NCBI GenBank assembly: GCA_011524905.1
Contig: WTJI01000007.1
Coordinates: 1-64,000 of the forward strand
DNA length: 64,000 bases
Source: Flavobacteriales bacterium
Lineage (GTDB): Bacteria > Bacteroidota > Bacteroidia > Flavobacteriales > Flavobacteriaceae
Direction of reading: 5' to 3'
This document shows positions 27,558 through 35,664 of the stretch, one piece after another (positions within the stretch are counted from its first letter, which is position 1; every line of letters begins with the position of its first letter). The translations under genes were made by a program, and so were the position numbers. The notes under the pieces are model-generated. The model searched no databases and was not told the DNA's origin. It was given only the letters and a program-made list of their open reading frames with translations.

Positions 27558-27967
27558 TGCGTGTTACTGTTTCTCGTAAAGCCCATTTCAACGCTGCTCA
27601 TCGCTTATATCGAGCCGACTGGGACGATGCCAAAAATGAATCAACCTTTGGCAAATGCTCCAACGAATACTTTCATGGACACAATTACGAACTAATTGTT
27701 CATGTTACAGGCGAAATTAATCCTGAGACGGGTTATGTCATGGATATGAAAGTACTTAGAGACCTTATCAAATCCGAAGTTGAAGATGCCTTTGACCACA
27801 AAAATTTGAATGTACAAGTGCCCGAGTTCAAAAATCTTATACCTACTGCTGAAAACATTGTTGTGGTTATTTATAACAAGCTCAGACCTCATCTTGAAAC
27901 CCAACAAGACCTTGAAGTGGTTTTGTATGAAACCCCCAGAAACTTTGTTAAATACAACGGAAAGTAA
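27557..27967 (+). CDS. 6-pyruvoyl-tetrahydropterin synthase/QueD-family enzyme
   Basis: 136 residues of the T-fold. The zinc ligands are His15 (HFNAAHRL) and His40/His42 (EYFHGHNYEL), with the candidate catalytic Cys34 in GKCSNEYFH. The acidic residue that anchors the pterin is in VVLYETPRNF. Members are either 6-carboxy-tetrahydropterin synthase (QueD, queuosine pathway) or PTPS-like enzymes. No other queuosine genes lie nearby, so the substrate is not settled. It overlaps idi (TAATG) and the following peroxiredoxin (TAATG). Confidence 0.9.
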   Translation: MRVTVSRKAHFNAAHRLYRADWDDAKNESTFGKCSNEYFHGHNYELIVHVTGEINPETGYVMDMKVLRDLIKSEVEDAFDHKNLNVQVPEFKNLIPTAENIVVVIYNKLRPHLETQQDLEVVLYETPRNFVKYNGK

Positions 27968-28425
27968 TGCTAAAAGTAGGAGAACAACTTCCCGAATTTG
28001 AGGGGATAGATCAACAAGGGAACAGTATAAATAGTAAACAATTTATTGGCAAACAGCCTGTGGTTTTATTTTTTTACCCCAAAAACTTCACTCCGGGTTG
28101 TACTGCTGAAGCCTGTTCCTTCCGTGACAAATATGAAGATTTCTTAACCTATGGAGCACAGGTAATTGGTATCAGTTCCGACTCTGAAAAAAGCCATGAA
28201 AAATTCAGTGCCAATTATCGTTTGCCCTATCCCTTACTTTCTGATCAAGACAGAACACTTCAAAAGGCATTTAAGATTACTCCTCAATTTTTTGGAATTT
28301 TAAGTCGTCGTGTCACTTTTGTATTTAATCAATCAGGGACATTGATTTTAGCCCATAGCGGCATAAACCCCACACAGCACATTTACCGCGCATTGAAAAC
28401 TTTGAAGGCCCAGTCTGTTGGTTAA
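27967..28425 (+). CDS. Peroxiredoxin, BCP/PrxQ type
   Basis: 152 residues of the AhpC/TSA fold. The peroxidatic site FTPGCTAEACSFRDKY gives Cys45 and a resolving Cys50 five residues on, the atypical two-cysteine arrangement of bacterioferritin comigratory protein. The GISSDSEKSHEKFSANYRLPYPLLSDQD stretch (read in parts) matches the family. It reduces hydroperoxides in the cytoplasm using thioredoxin. Translation is coupled to the QueD-family gene by overlap. Confidence 0.92.
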   Translation: MLKVGEQLPEFEGIDQQGNSINSKQFIGKQPVVLFFYPKNFTPGCTAEACSFRDKYEDFLTYGAQVIGISSDSEKSHEKFSANYRLPYPLLSDQDRTLQKAFKITPQFFGILSRRVTFVFNQSGTLILAHSGINPTQHIYRALKTLKAQSVG

Positions 28426-28464
28426 GCCCTATAAAGTTAGTACCTTTCCCTAAAATACGATTCT

Positions 28465-28731
28465 ATGTCTAGTGTAAAGCAACTTAAAAAAGACATCAAT
28501 GATGCTATTGGTGCCCTGATTGAAGATATTTATGTGATAGAATTGGATCACCCCAATGTTGATGCCAAAAAAACGGATCCACTTATCGATGCAGCGATTC
28601 AACTATTTGATGATTTAATTCGGGAGGTTAATAGCGCTAAAAATCAAGGAAAAAAAGCTTTTGTTCCCATCCGCGAAAAACTACACAGCAGTCTGGCTAA
28701 GCTAGAAGCTGATGTTGAAAAACTTACTTAG
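28465..28731 (+). CDS. Small helical protein, conserved hypothetical
   Basis: 88 residues, mostly helical with a charged pattern: VKQLKKDINDAIGAL, then a short linker with LDHPNVDAKKTDPL, and FDDLIREVNSAKNQGKK followed by REKLHSSLAKLEADVEKL. No signal peptide or metal-binding motif. I remember it as a conserved hypothetical of Flavobacteriia. It follows the peroxiredoxin by 39 bp and its last codons overlap the end of the convergent DUF4369 gene by 8 bp. Confidence 0.7.
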   Translation: MSSVKQLKKDINDAIGALIEDIYVIELDHPNVDAKKTDPLIDAAIQLFDDLIREVNSAKNQGKKAFVPIREKLHSSLAKLEADVEKLT

Positions 28732-29473
28732 CTTGTGCTAAGCTGTCTTTGTCAGCTTTTCTTTTTGCCAAGTATACTTGTAATTTTTCACCGTATTTCG
28801 AAGCCGCTACCTCGGGTGTCATTCGAGAGGCAAGTGTATCTAATAGACTCAAATTGGCATCATACACCTCCGCAAGCGCAATGAAAGGTGCTATTTCTTT
28901 GTCAGCATGATTGGAAGCAAAATTGATAGCATAAAGATACTTGCGACGAATAAGGTAATCCATAGCTTTTTGAACTGAATCGGCTTGTTCGAGCGATCTT
29001 GATTGCTGAAAGTCGAGATAATCTTGTAACATATCAAGTTGTTGATCGTTAAACTTGCGCATGTAAGACTGGTACTCTCGATATAAGTTTTGGTTTTCTG
29101 ATCCATTAATTTGAGCACTTGTCTCAAATGTTTTCAGTCGGGTATTGATACTAATCTTTCCGGTTTCTCCGAAAAATGGAATCCTATCTTTTAGTGAATC
29201 ACCATCGTCCTTGGTCAAAGACAAATAGTACAATTCAGGACTGTCTATTCTAGTGATGAATGAAAAATCTGGACTTCCTTTGATGGTTACAGAGTCAATA
29301 CTTGTCAAAAGGGTATCAACAAATTTTTGAAGATATAGTGTGCCTTTACGAAGCCCTTCCACTTTTCCACTGACAAGCATTTCACCTTTGCCAACTTTAG
29401 GTTGTTGATTGCATTGGGTAAGAAGGCTACCAACAATCATTAAGGCAAATAACCATATGTTCCATTTTTTCAT
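28724..29473 (-). CDS. DUF4369-domain lipoprotein
   Basis: 249 residues from the ATG at 29473. The signal (KKWNIWLFALMIVG, lipobox LLTQC, Cys21) marks a lipoprotein. The N-terminal third matches DUF4369 (VSGKVEGLRKGTLYLQKFVD, IKGSPDFSF), a beta domain that in Bacteroidota is often fused to thioredoxin-like TlpA proteins. Here a helical region with many charged residues follows (about 120-245) and no CXXC thioredoxin motif is present. It lies just after the DUF5916 gene on the minus strand, with 49 bp between, so both may be one transcript. Confidence 0.85.
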   Translation of the reverse strand: MKKWNIWLFALMIVGSLLTQCNQQPKVGKGEMLVSGKVEGLRKGTLYLQKFVDTLLTSIDSVTIKGSPDFSFITRIDSPELYYLSLTKDDGDSLKDRIPFFGETGKISINTRLKTFETSAQINGSENQNLYREYQSYMRKFNDQQLDMLQDYLDFQQSRSLEQADSVQKAMDYLIRRKYLYAINFASNHADKEIAPFIALAEVYDANLSLLDTLASRMTPEVAASKYGEKLQVYLAKRKADKDSLAQAK

Positions 29474-29522
29474 CTTATTCAATTTTAAGGTTTGGTTCCC
29501 CATCACATGATCCGATACTGAT

Positions 29523-31736
29523 TTATATGTTTAACCAGTAGGTGAGTTTGAGGTTAAAAGTACGCAATCTCGGCAAAAAAGAGTCTGTCGTTATATAATT
29601 GTCATTGTAGACTATAAATAAATCAGAGAGCGGAGCAAAACGCCATTGTAATCGTGAATTGATTCCTAAATTTTCTGATTGAGAACTGAATTGAACGAAT
29701 GTTGTCCAAAAAATAGACTTGGTAAAGGTCAAATCTACCTTAGGACTAATTAATAATAAGTTGGCATTTGGAAAACCATTACCCAACTCAATATAATCAT
29801 AATTGAACTTAAGACTCGCTTGAAAATAAGGTTGTATACGGTAATTTAAATCACTCCGAATTGAGTATTTCATACCATTATAGAATTGCCCTATGTTTGG
29901 ACCAAAGCGGTAGTTAAATCGCTTGCGTTGGTCTGAATTATAATTGACATCCAACGAATTATAGCGATAATCTGTCTCTGCGGGTAAGGGGTAGTCTGCA
30001 TTGAGTCCTGTAGGGTCAAAATCATCATACAAATAAACATAACGATTACTGGCTTCGATTTGAAGTCGACTTTGGTTGCGAAATTGAATTTCAGATTCAA
30101 TGTTGAAACTGCCATCCGTTTTTCTAAAATCATCACTGGGTTTCCATAAGGTATAACTCTGTAAAGCCAAGCTCCAGGTGTTTATGGGTCCTGTTTTGGG
30201 GTAAAAATTTCGAGTATATTTTGAGAAATTTTGAAAATTCCCTTTGCGACGGACAAAGCCTAAATCTGCATTGTAGTTTTCTCCAATCCCCCCAATCGAC
30301 TCGGTAAACTCATAGTTTCTTGTGTTTCTATTGATGCGAACCCCAAAACTGTTGTTGTCCTTACTGATGTTTTTGTCAAAAGATTGATGGAGCCAAAAGC
30401 GGCCAGTCCAACTATTGTCTTTTGAGGCCAATTGATAGTCTAGACCAGCAACGCGATTGTATCGCTCCTCATCTGATACAAAATCATACTCGCCAGTAGT
30501 CTCCCGATTTACAAAAATAAAACTGACATTAGAGCGAGAAAAGACCTTTTGCTGTATAGAAAAAACGGTGTTATTGTTTGCTGGAATTTCATTTTCTAAG
30601 TCAGCATCGGTTTGCATGTTGAGAAAACCTATGCGAAGATTTGGGTTAAGTTTACCGCTCAATCTGGCTCCTGCAATGATTCGGTTTTGGATGGTATTAC
30701 CATCTTTATCTTCTGCCACACCAATTCTTCTGGAAAAGAAAGGTTGGGCATTGAAACTACTCCCAAAGTTGGCAAATAAGTCTGCGTTTTGAATGAAAAA
30801 TTGTCTTTTTTCAGGCAAACGTACTTCAAACCGGGTCAGATTGATGACTTGATCATCTACTTCTACTTGTGAAAAATCAGGATTAAATGTTAAGTCTAAA
30901 TTCAATCCATTATTGATAGGAACCTTGATATCCCCACCAAAACTAAGACTTGAAAATTTATTTGCATTATCAAAATCGTTAGCCGTAATACCTGCCACAA
31001 AAGGGATAAATGCCCAGGGAATTTTTGATTTAGGTAATGGTTTTTCAAAAATTAGATCACCCATAAATGCCAAATTGACTGGATTTTGATTTTGGGGAAC
31101 AGGACTCCAAACGCTTCGTTCGTTGGTTTGGGTGTCTAGTCTAGTCATATTAAACCCCCACTTTGTTCCTCCATCAGGATAATTTAAAAAGGCCAATGGG
31201 ATTTTGGCTTCTGTTATGGTATAACCGTCATAAATTTTTGTCTCCGTTTCCCATTTGATGTCCCAGCTTGAATTACTATTGCGTTGAAAATTATTTCCTC
31301 CTCCAGATATAAGTACTTCCCGCTGAACCCCAAGTGGATTAGTTCCAAAGAAAAAAGAGTTGGTGCGATCGTTAAATGGATCAAAATGAAAAGCGATATT
31401 ATCATTGCCGCGGCCCGAAAAGTCACGACGCAATGATGGAATCACAAAATCATCACCTGTATAGTCCGCTTTGATATAGAGATAAATGTTTTTGTCGTCA
31501 TTAACAACTTTAAAAGAAGTTGGCATTTGGGCTCGAATACTATCCGTAGGGAAATATTGCCAAAAGTCGGTTGCCGTTTCTGCAGTTAGCCATACCTTTT
31601 CATTAGCTTCACCGTCTATTTTTATGGATTCATCTATGTATTTTACTTGTAAGCTTGGGAAAACTTTTTTTTGTGCAGTTAAAGATAATACACTCAAAAA
31701 GGATAGCCCCAACGAAAAATATAGGCGTATGATCAC
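29523..31736 (-). CDS. DUF5916-domain outer-membrane protein with CBM9-like N-terminus
   Basis: 737 residues with a signal peptide (IIRLYFSLGLSFLSVLSLTAQ). The N-terminal domain (about 35-220: IDESIKIDGEANEKVWLTAE..., FHFDPFNDRTNSFFFGTNPLG) is a CBM9-like sugar-binding beta-sandwich. The rest is dominated by amphipathic beta strands with aromatic ends (for example NYRFGPNIGQFYNG, FKLTYWLNI at the C-terminus), typical of an outer-membrane beta-barrel. The family DUF5916 is Bacteroidota-wide. A role in carbohydrate binding or uptake is suggested, but nothing here proves it. Confidence 0.88.
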   Translation of the reverse strand: MIIRLYFSLGLSFLSVLSLTAQKKVFPSLQVKYIDESIKIDGEANEKVWLTAETATDFWQYFPTDSIRAQMPTSFKVVNDDKNIYLYIKADYTGDDFVIPSLRRDFSGRGNDNIAFHFDPFNDRTNSFFFGTNPLGVQREVLISGGGNNFQRNSNSSWDIKWETETKIYDGYTITEAKIPLAFLNYPDGGTKWGFNMTRLDTQTNERSVWSPVPQNQNPVNLAFMGDLIFEKPLPKSKIPWAFIPFVAGITANDFDNANKFSSLSFGGDIKVPINNGLNLDLTFNPDFSQVEVDDQVINLTRFEVRLPEKRQFFIQNADLFANFGSSFNAQPFFSRRIGVAEDKDGNTIQNRIIAGARLSGKLNPNLRIGFLNMQTDADLENEIPANNNTVFSIQQKVFSRSNVSFIFVNRETTGEYDFVSDEERYNRVAGLDYQLASKDNSWTGRFWLHQSFDKNISKDNNSFGVRINRNTRNYEFTESIGGIGENYNADLGFVRRKGNFQNFSKYTRNFYPKTGPINTWSLALQSYTLWKPSDDFRKTDGSFNIESEIQFRNQSRLQIEASNRYVYLYDDFDPTGLNADYPLPAETDYRYNSLDVNYNSDQRKRFNYRFGPNIGQFYNGMKYSIRSDLNYRIQPYFQASLKFNYDYIELGNGFPNANLLLISPKVDLTFTKSIFWTTFVQFSSQSENLGINSRLQWRFAPLSDLFIVYNDNYITTDSFLPRLRTFNLKLTYWLNI

Positions 31737-31804
31737 TGAATTTTTTAAGGCGCAATTTACTTAATGTCACAGAAATAAACCTACATTGCCGTAAAAAACT
31801 AACA

Positions 31805-32581
31805 ATGCTTTTTCAATACTTGTTCACATTAATTTTATTTACTGTTTGGCCAACACCCTATCACGCAGACTGGGGACAAACAGGTCATAGGGTTGTAGGT
31901 GCTATTGCCGATACCCATCTGACCAAAAAAGCCCAAAGACAAATTGATTTTTTGCTGGACGGCCAGTCTCTCGCATTTGTTGCCACCTATGGCGACGATA
32001 TAAAATCTGATAGTTTGTATGATCGTTACAAACCTTGGCACTACATCAATTTTCCATTTGATGCAACATATGATGGTCAACAGACTAGCCCTGATGGAGA
32101 TCTGGCTCAAGGCATTGCATATTGTTTGAATCAACTAAAGAGCAAAAATAGTTCAAAGAAAGAAAAAGCATTTAGCTTAAAATTATTGGTCCATTTAGTA
32201 GGCGATCTCCATCAGCCACTACATATAGGTAAATCAGAAGATCGTGGAGGCAACCGATTTCAAGTGAATTGGTTTGGTAGAAAGACCAACTTACATCGCG
32301 TGTGGGACAGTCAAATGATTGATAGCTATCAGATGAGTTATTCAGAATTGGTCGAAAATAGAAAAAATCTAACGCCGCAACAGATCGCCCAAATCCAGCA
32401 GGGTACCGTTACCGAATGGATCAATGAAGTCCGCTTGTTAACTTTAGCGATTTATGAACAAACAAAGCAAGACGAAAACTTAAGCTACGCTTATCGTTAT
32501 CGATTTATGGACCAACTTAGAGAGCAATTACACAGAGGCGGGCTTCGTTTGGCCGTATTACTCAATGATGCTTTTAAATAA
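31805..32581 (+). CDS. S1/P1-family zinc nuclease, secreted
   Basis: 258 residues with a signal peptide that ends before DWGQTGHRVVGAIADTHLT. In this family the mature N-terminal tryptophan is a zinc ligand, and here the first mature residues Asp-Trp fit only if cleavage is next to Trp24. Further zinc ligands are in HYINFPFD, LVHLVGDLHQPLHIGKSEDRGGN and NLHRVWDSQMID. The enzyme degrades single-stranded DNA and RNA in the periplasm or medium, usually for phosphate scavenging. Its end overlaps that of the convergent AlkB-like gene by 8 bp. Confidence 0.93.
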   Translation: MLFQYLFTLILFTVWPTPYHADWGQTGHRVVGAIADTHLTKKAQRQIDFLLDGQSLAFVATYGDDIKSDSLYDRYKPWHYINFPFDATYDGQQTSPDGDLAQGIAYCLNQLKSKNSSKKEKAFSLKLLVHLVGDLHQPLHIGKSEDRGGNRFQVNWFGRKTNLHRVWDSQMIDSYQMSYSELVENRKNLTPQQIAQIQQGTVTEWINEVRLLTLAIYEQTKQDENLSYAYRYRFMDQLREQLHRGGLRLAVLLNDAFK

Positions 32582-33182
32582 GCTTACGAAAAGTTAGGTT
32601 AATTCTTGCTTTTTTTGGGCGGGCTGTTTTCGCAATTTGATGCACCCAGTATTCTTGCATAGCGCCCCCCATAATCAATAGACTTCCATGTTCCAACAGG
32701 ATTTTATAACGTTGGGTTTTCTTCGTACGGTGCTTAAAATGAAAATACCTAGATTCTCCTAGGCTGACAGATGCAATTCGTGGATGTGGCCCTAATTCTT
32801 TTTCATTGTCAGCATGCCAACCATTGCTGTCTTTGCCGTCTCGATACATGTTCAGTAAGACTGTATTATACGGGTGCGCATCAACAGTTTTTATTTGTTC
32901 TAAAATTTTGTGTAAAGTAGTAGTCATTGGATGTGGGTGCATCTCAATACCTGAATAGGTGTAGGCTTGGGTACTTTTTCCATAAAGGGCGGTCAATCGT
33001 GGTTGCATGTAGGTTTTACCAAAGACCGTGATAGGGTCGTGTTGCCAAGGGGTTTGTTCTTCGAGTATGCTAAATAAAGTTTCGGCATTAGCTGGTGTCC
33101 AAAAATTGGGATAATACAACAATTCCGCATCGGGTAAATCAGGTTTCCATGGGGTGTTTTCGGTAGCAAAAAGTTCAAGCAT
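32574..33182 (-). CDS. AlkB-like 2-oxoglutarate/Fe(II) dioxygenase
   Basis: 202 residues of the AlkB/ALKBH2-3 type. Iron ligands are His123 and Asp125 (GWHADNEKELGP) and His181 (EYWVHQIAK); the 2-oxoglutarate-binding segment RINLTFR lies at 193-199. The family removes alkyl adducts from DNA or RNA by oxidation, including 1-methyladenine and 3-methylcytosine. The start at 33182 gives the standard N-terminus, and the size is typical. It is followed, on the same strand, by a methyltransferase gene upstream (15 bp gap). Confidence 0.92.
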   Translation of the reverse strand: MLELFATENTPWKPDLPDAELLYYPNFWTPANAETLFSILEEQTPWQHDPITVFGKTYMQPRLTALYGKSTQAYTYSGIEMHPHPMTTTLHKILEQIKTVDAHPYNTVLLNMYRDGKDSNGWHADNEKELGPHPRIASVSLGESRYFHFKHRTKKTQRYKILLEHGSLLIMGGAMQEYWVHQIAKTARPKKARINLTFRKLI

Positions 33183-33197
33183 CTGTAGTACTCTAAA

Positions 33198-33815
33198 TTA
33201 TTTTTTTTTAAACGTACAAAAGCAAAAAGCTTGTTGGGTTTCAAAAGGCGTAATGTGCCATTGCAGTTGCTGCTCGATCAATTCAAATGACTTTTCAAAA
33301 CAGCGGGTCATGCTTTCAGCGGTATATTGTTGTACTTCGATGCCACTGCAACGCGAGGGGCCTTGGTCGGAAAAAGCTCCTATAATCGCATAGCCTCCAG
33401 GTTGAATACTTGCTGTTGCACGATCCACATAGGTATTTATATCATTTGTATGTGTCAAAAAGTGAAAAGCTGCTCGGTCGTGCCACAGATCATATTTTTT
33501 TGAATCATCAAAATCAGTTACATCAGCATGAATCCACCTGATTTTATTCGCCTGATCCCCAAAATTAGCTTGCGCCTTTTCAATCGCTTTTGAAGAGATG
33601 TCTAACACGGATAGGTCCTTGTAGCCCAGCGAAAAAAGATGAGATGTCAATCGGCTTTCTCCAGCCCCGATATCAATAATTGCGGATTGCTGGTCGGTCC
33701 ATTTTTGGACTTCTTTCAAAGAAAAAGAGGGTGTTTTTTGGTACCAACTGCAAGCCTCAAATGCTTTGTCATTATAAATCTGTTCCCAATGTTGTTTTCT
33801 TTCTTGTTTTGTCAT
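33198..33815 (-). CDS. Class I SAM-dependent methyltransferase
   Basis: 205 residues with the SAM-binding motif IIDIGAGESRLTSHLF (about residues 46-61), an acidic residue in LSVLDISSKAIEKAQANF that holds the ribose, and the DVTDF motif. The AIIGAFSDQGPSRCSG stretch resembles TPMT/UbiE-like small-molecule methyltransferases (FSxxGPxxCSG-like). The substrate is unknown; TPMT-like enzymes act on thiols, selenite or tellurite. It is followed by the AlkB-like gene and preceded by a small membrane protein gene (9 bp gap). Confidence 0.85.
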   Translation of the reverse strand: MTKQERKQHWEQIYNDKAFEACSWYQKTPSFSLKEVQKWTDQQSAIIDIGAGESRLTSHLFSLGYKDLSVLDISSKAIEKAQANFGDQANKIRWIHADVTDFDDSKKYDLWHDRAAFHFLTHTNDINTYVDRATASIQPGGYAIIGAFSDQGPSRCSGIEVQQYTAESMTRCFEKSFELIEQQLQWHITPFETQQAFCFCTFKKK

Positions 33816-33824
33816 GATGTAAAG

Positions 33825-34109
33825 TTAGCTTCCGGCCAATGGACTCCCAAAAAGCCCCACCGCTAATTCAGCCCATATGAGTAAGAAGAAAATTAAAAAA
33901 AGAACAATCAGTACACTTTTTGATTTTTTTGAAAGTTGAATGTGATCAATCCAACTAGAAACCGCAGCTGCTCCACCCAATAATAGAGCAGCAACGATAT
34001 AATCAATTTGGTTCCATTGGATTTCCTCAGTAAAAAAATGACCTACAAAGGGCACTAAAAGTACACACCAAAAAGATAATAATCGTGTTAGGAATCGTTT
34101 GTAGACCAT
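33825..34109 (-). CDS. Small membrane protein, conserved hypothetical
   Basis: 94 residues with three hydrophobic segments at about 8-24, 36-51 and 66-88. Its end reads WAELAVGLFGSPLAGS, which I have seen as a conserved C-terminal motif in uncharacterised bacterial membrane proteins of this size. No enzymatic residues are visible. It sits at the head of the minus-strand run with the methyltransferase and AlkB-like genes and may be co-transcribed with them, with its promoter in the 140-bp gap shared with the 5'-nucleotidase gene. Confidence 0.7.
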   Translation of the reverse strand: MVYKRFLTRLLSFWCVLLVPFVGHFFTEEIQWNQIDYIVAALLLGGAAAVSSWIDHIQLSKKSKSVLIVLFLIFFLLIWAELAVGLFGSPLAGS

Positions 34110-34249
34110 GGTTGTGTTTGGTTTGAATTTTGTCTCAATAATAATACGGAATTAATTGATAAGCTGCCATGAATTTATCAATGAAACAACAGTCATCCAG
34201 AGGCTGTTTTTTCGGTTTCAAATACGTATTTTAGAAAAAAATTAAGCGG

Positions 34250-35662
34250 ATGCGTTTACCAGTAAATATGCCAGTTTTGTTGTTTTTATTGCTAGTCGTT
34301 TTGGGTTGCTCACCATCAATTTCAGAGCAAAATGAAATAGGGGTACAACAAGTCGCAATTTACTCAATTAATGATCCACACGGACGTTTAGCGAATTTCT
34401 CAAAAATTGAGCCGATTTTAAATACAGCTCGGGATACATATGAAGCTGTTTTTTTTGTCAGTGCAGGTGATTTGTTTTCAGGGAATCCGATTGTTGATTT
34501 TTATACCGAAAAAGGTTACCCAATTATTGATTTACTAAATGATTTGGATATGGATGTTAGTGTTTTGGGTAATCACGAATTTGATTACGGGCAGGCAACT
34601 TTATCTGATCGTATTGCTCAAGCGCAATTCCCATTTCTTTGCGCCAATGTAAGTGGGGGGACTGGGGCTTTGGCTGCTGTGCCAGGAGCGATTACCCTTG
34701 AAAAAAATGGTTTTCGTATTGCTTTTGTAGGAATTGTAGAGACCAGTAGTCCCCAAAAAAAGCCTTTAACCCATCCCAAAAAAATTAAAGGACTTGATTT
34801 TCAAGATGGAATTGATGTATTCGCTTCCTACACTGGCTACAAAGAAGGTCAAAAAGCAGATGCTTTAATTGCCTTGACCCATCAGGGGGAAGTTAAAGAT
34901 GCAGAATTATTAAAAACCTATCCTGAAATAGATGTAATTATTGGTGGACATACAAATCAGATTTATGGTCAGCAAAAACAGAACGGTTTGATGGTCATGT
35001 CGGGAAAGTATCTTGAGACTTTAGGTAAAACAATATTGACATTCAGAAATGGTAAGTTTCAATCTGCCTCTTTTTCTAGTATAGATTTAACAAGTGCAAA
35101 GGAGGAAAACAGTACTATTAAAGACAAAGTTGCTATTTATAATCAAGCACCAGAATTTTTTGAAGTACTTGGGCAATCAGCCCATGATCACAACCGAACT
35201 GAAACGGCTTGTTTTTACGTAAAGGCTTTGCGTGAACAAACCCAGGCCGACTTGGTTATCCAAAATTCTGGTGGGGTACGAAACGACTTACCGCAAGGGG
35301 ATATCACTCCGTACACGATTTACAGCATAGACCCTTTTGGCAATGGTATTGATACCTACGATATGACGGTAGCTGAGATTGAAGCCTTTTTTTCTCACTA
35401 TCGTGCTTCTTTTTCTTATGATTCAAATTATACCTTAGAAAAGCAAGGCGAAAGCTATCGCTTAGTGGATGCTGAGGGACAAGCACTACCCGCTGGCATG
35501 TCCCTCAGTATTGCTTTGAACGATTACATAACGTATGTCAATTCAGACTATTTTGCTGAACCAACCTATAGTTTTCCATTGACCACAGCAGACTACTTGA
35601 TGAAGTATGTCAGCACCCAAACCACTCCTGTAGATTTTTCGGGCTGTGATCAAAAAGAGTGA
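34250..35662 (+). CDS. 5'-nucleotidase/cyclic phosphodiesterase-family lipoprotein
   Basis: 470 residues. The lipobox VVLGC (Cys20) marks a lipoprotein. The metallophosphatase domain has SINDPHGRL (Asp42, His44), SAGDLFSGNP (Asp74), VLGNHEFDYG (Asn108, His109) and the later IGGHTNQIYG. The C-terminal 5'-nucleotidase domain contains NSGGVRNDLPQGDIT. Relatives (UshA, YfkN, CpdB) hydrolyse nucleotides, UDP-sugars or cyclic nucleotides in the envelope. The substrate cannot be read. It is next to convergent htpG, whose stop lies 3 bp from its own. Confidence 0.93.
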   Translation: MRLPVNMPVLLFLLLVVLGCSPSISEQNEIGVQQVAIYSINDPHGRLANFSKIEPILNTARDTYEAVFFVSAGDLFSGNPIVDFYTEKGYPIIDLLNDLDMDVSVLGNHEFDYGQATLSDRIAQAQFPFLCANVSGGTGALAAVPGAITLEKNGFRIAFVGIVETSSPQKKPLTHPKKIKGLDFQDGIDVFASYTGYKEGQKADALIALTHQGEVKDAELLKTYPEIDVIIGGHTNQIYGQQKQNGLMVMSGKYLETLGKTILTFRNGKFQSASFSSIDLTSAKEENSTIKDKVAIYNQAPEFFEVLGQSAHDHNRTETACFYVKALREQTQADLVIQNSGGVRNDLPQGDITPYTIYSIDPFGNGIDTYDMTVAEIEAFFSHYRASFSYDSNYTLEKQGESYRLVDAEGQALPAGMSLSIALNDYITYVNSDYFAEPTYSFPLTTADYLMKYVSTQTTPVDFSGCDQKE

Positions 35663-35664
35663 TG

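Noticed and set aside
34185-34232. Hairpin-like AACAG...CTGTT with six T before the 5'-nucleotidase gene
   Set aside because: The stem is only about five bp plus mismatches and no gene on the plus strand ends just upstream.
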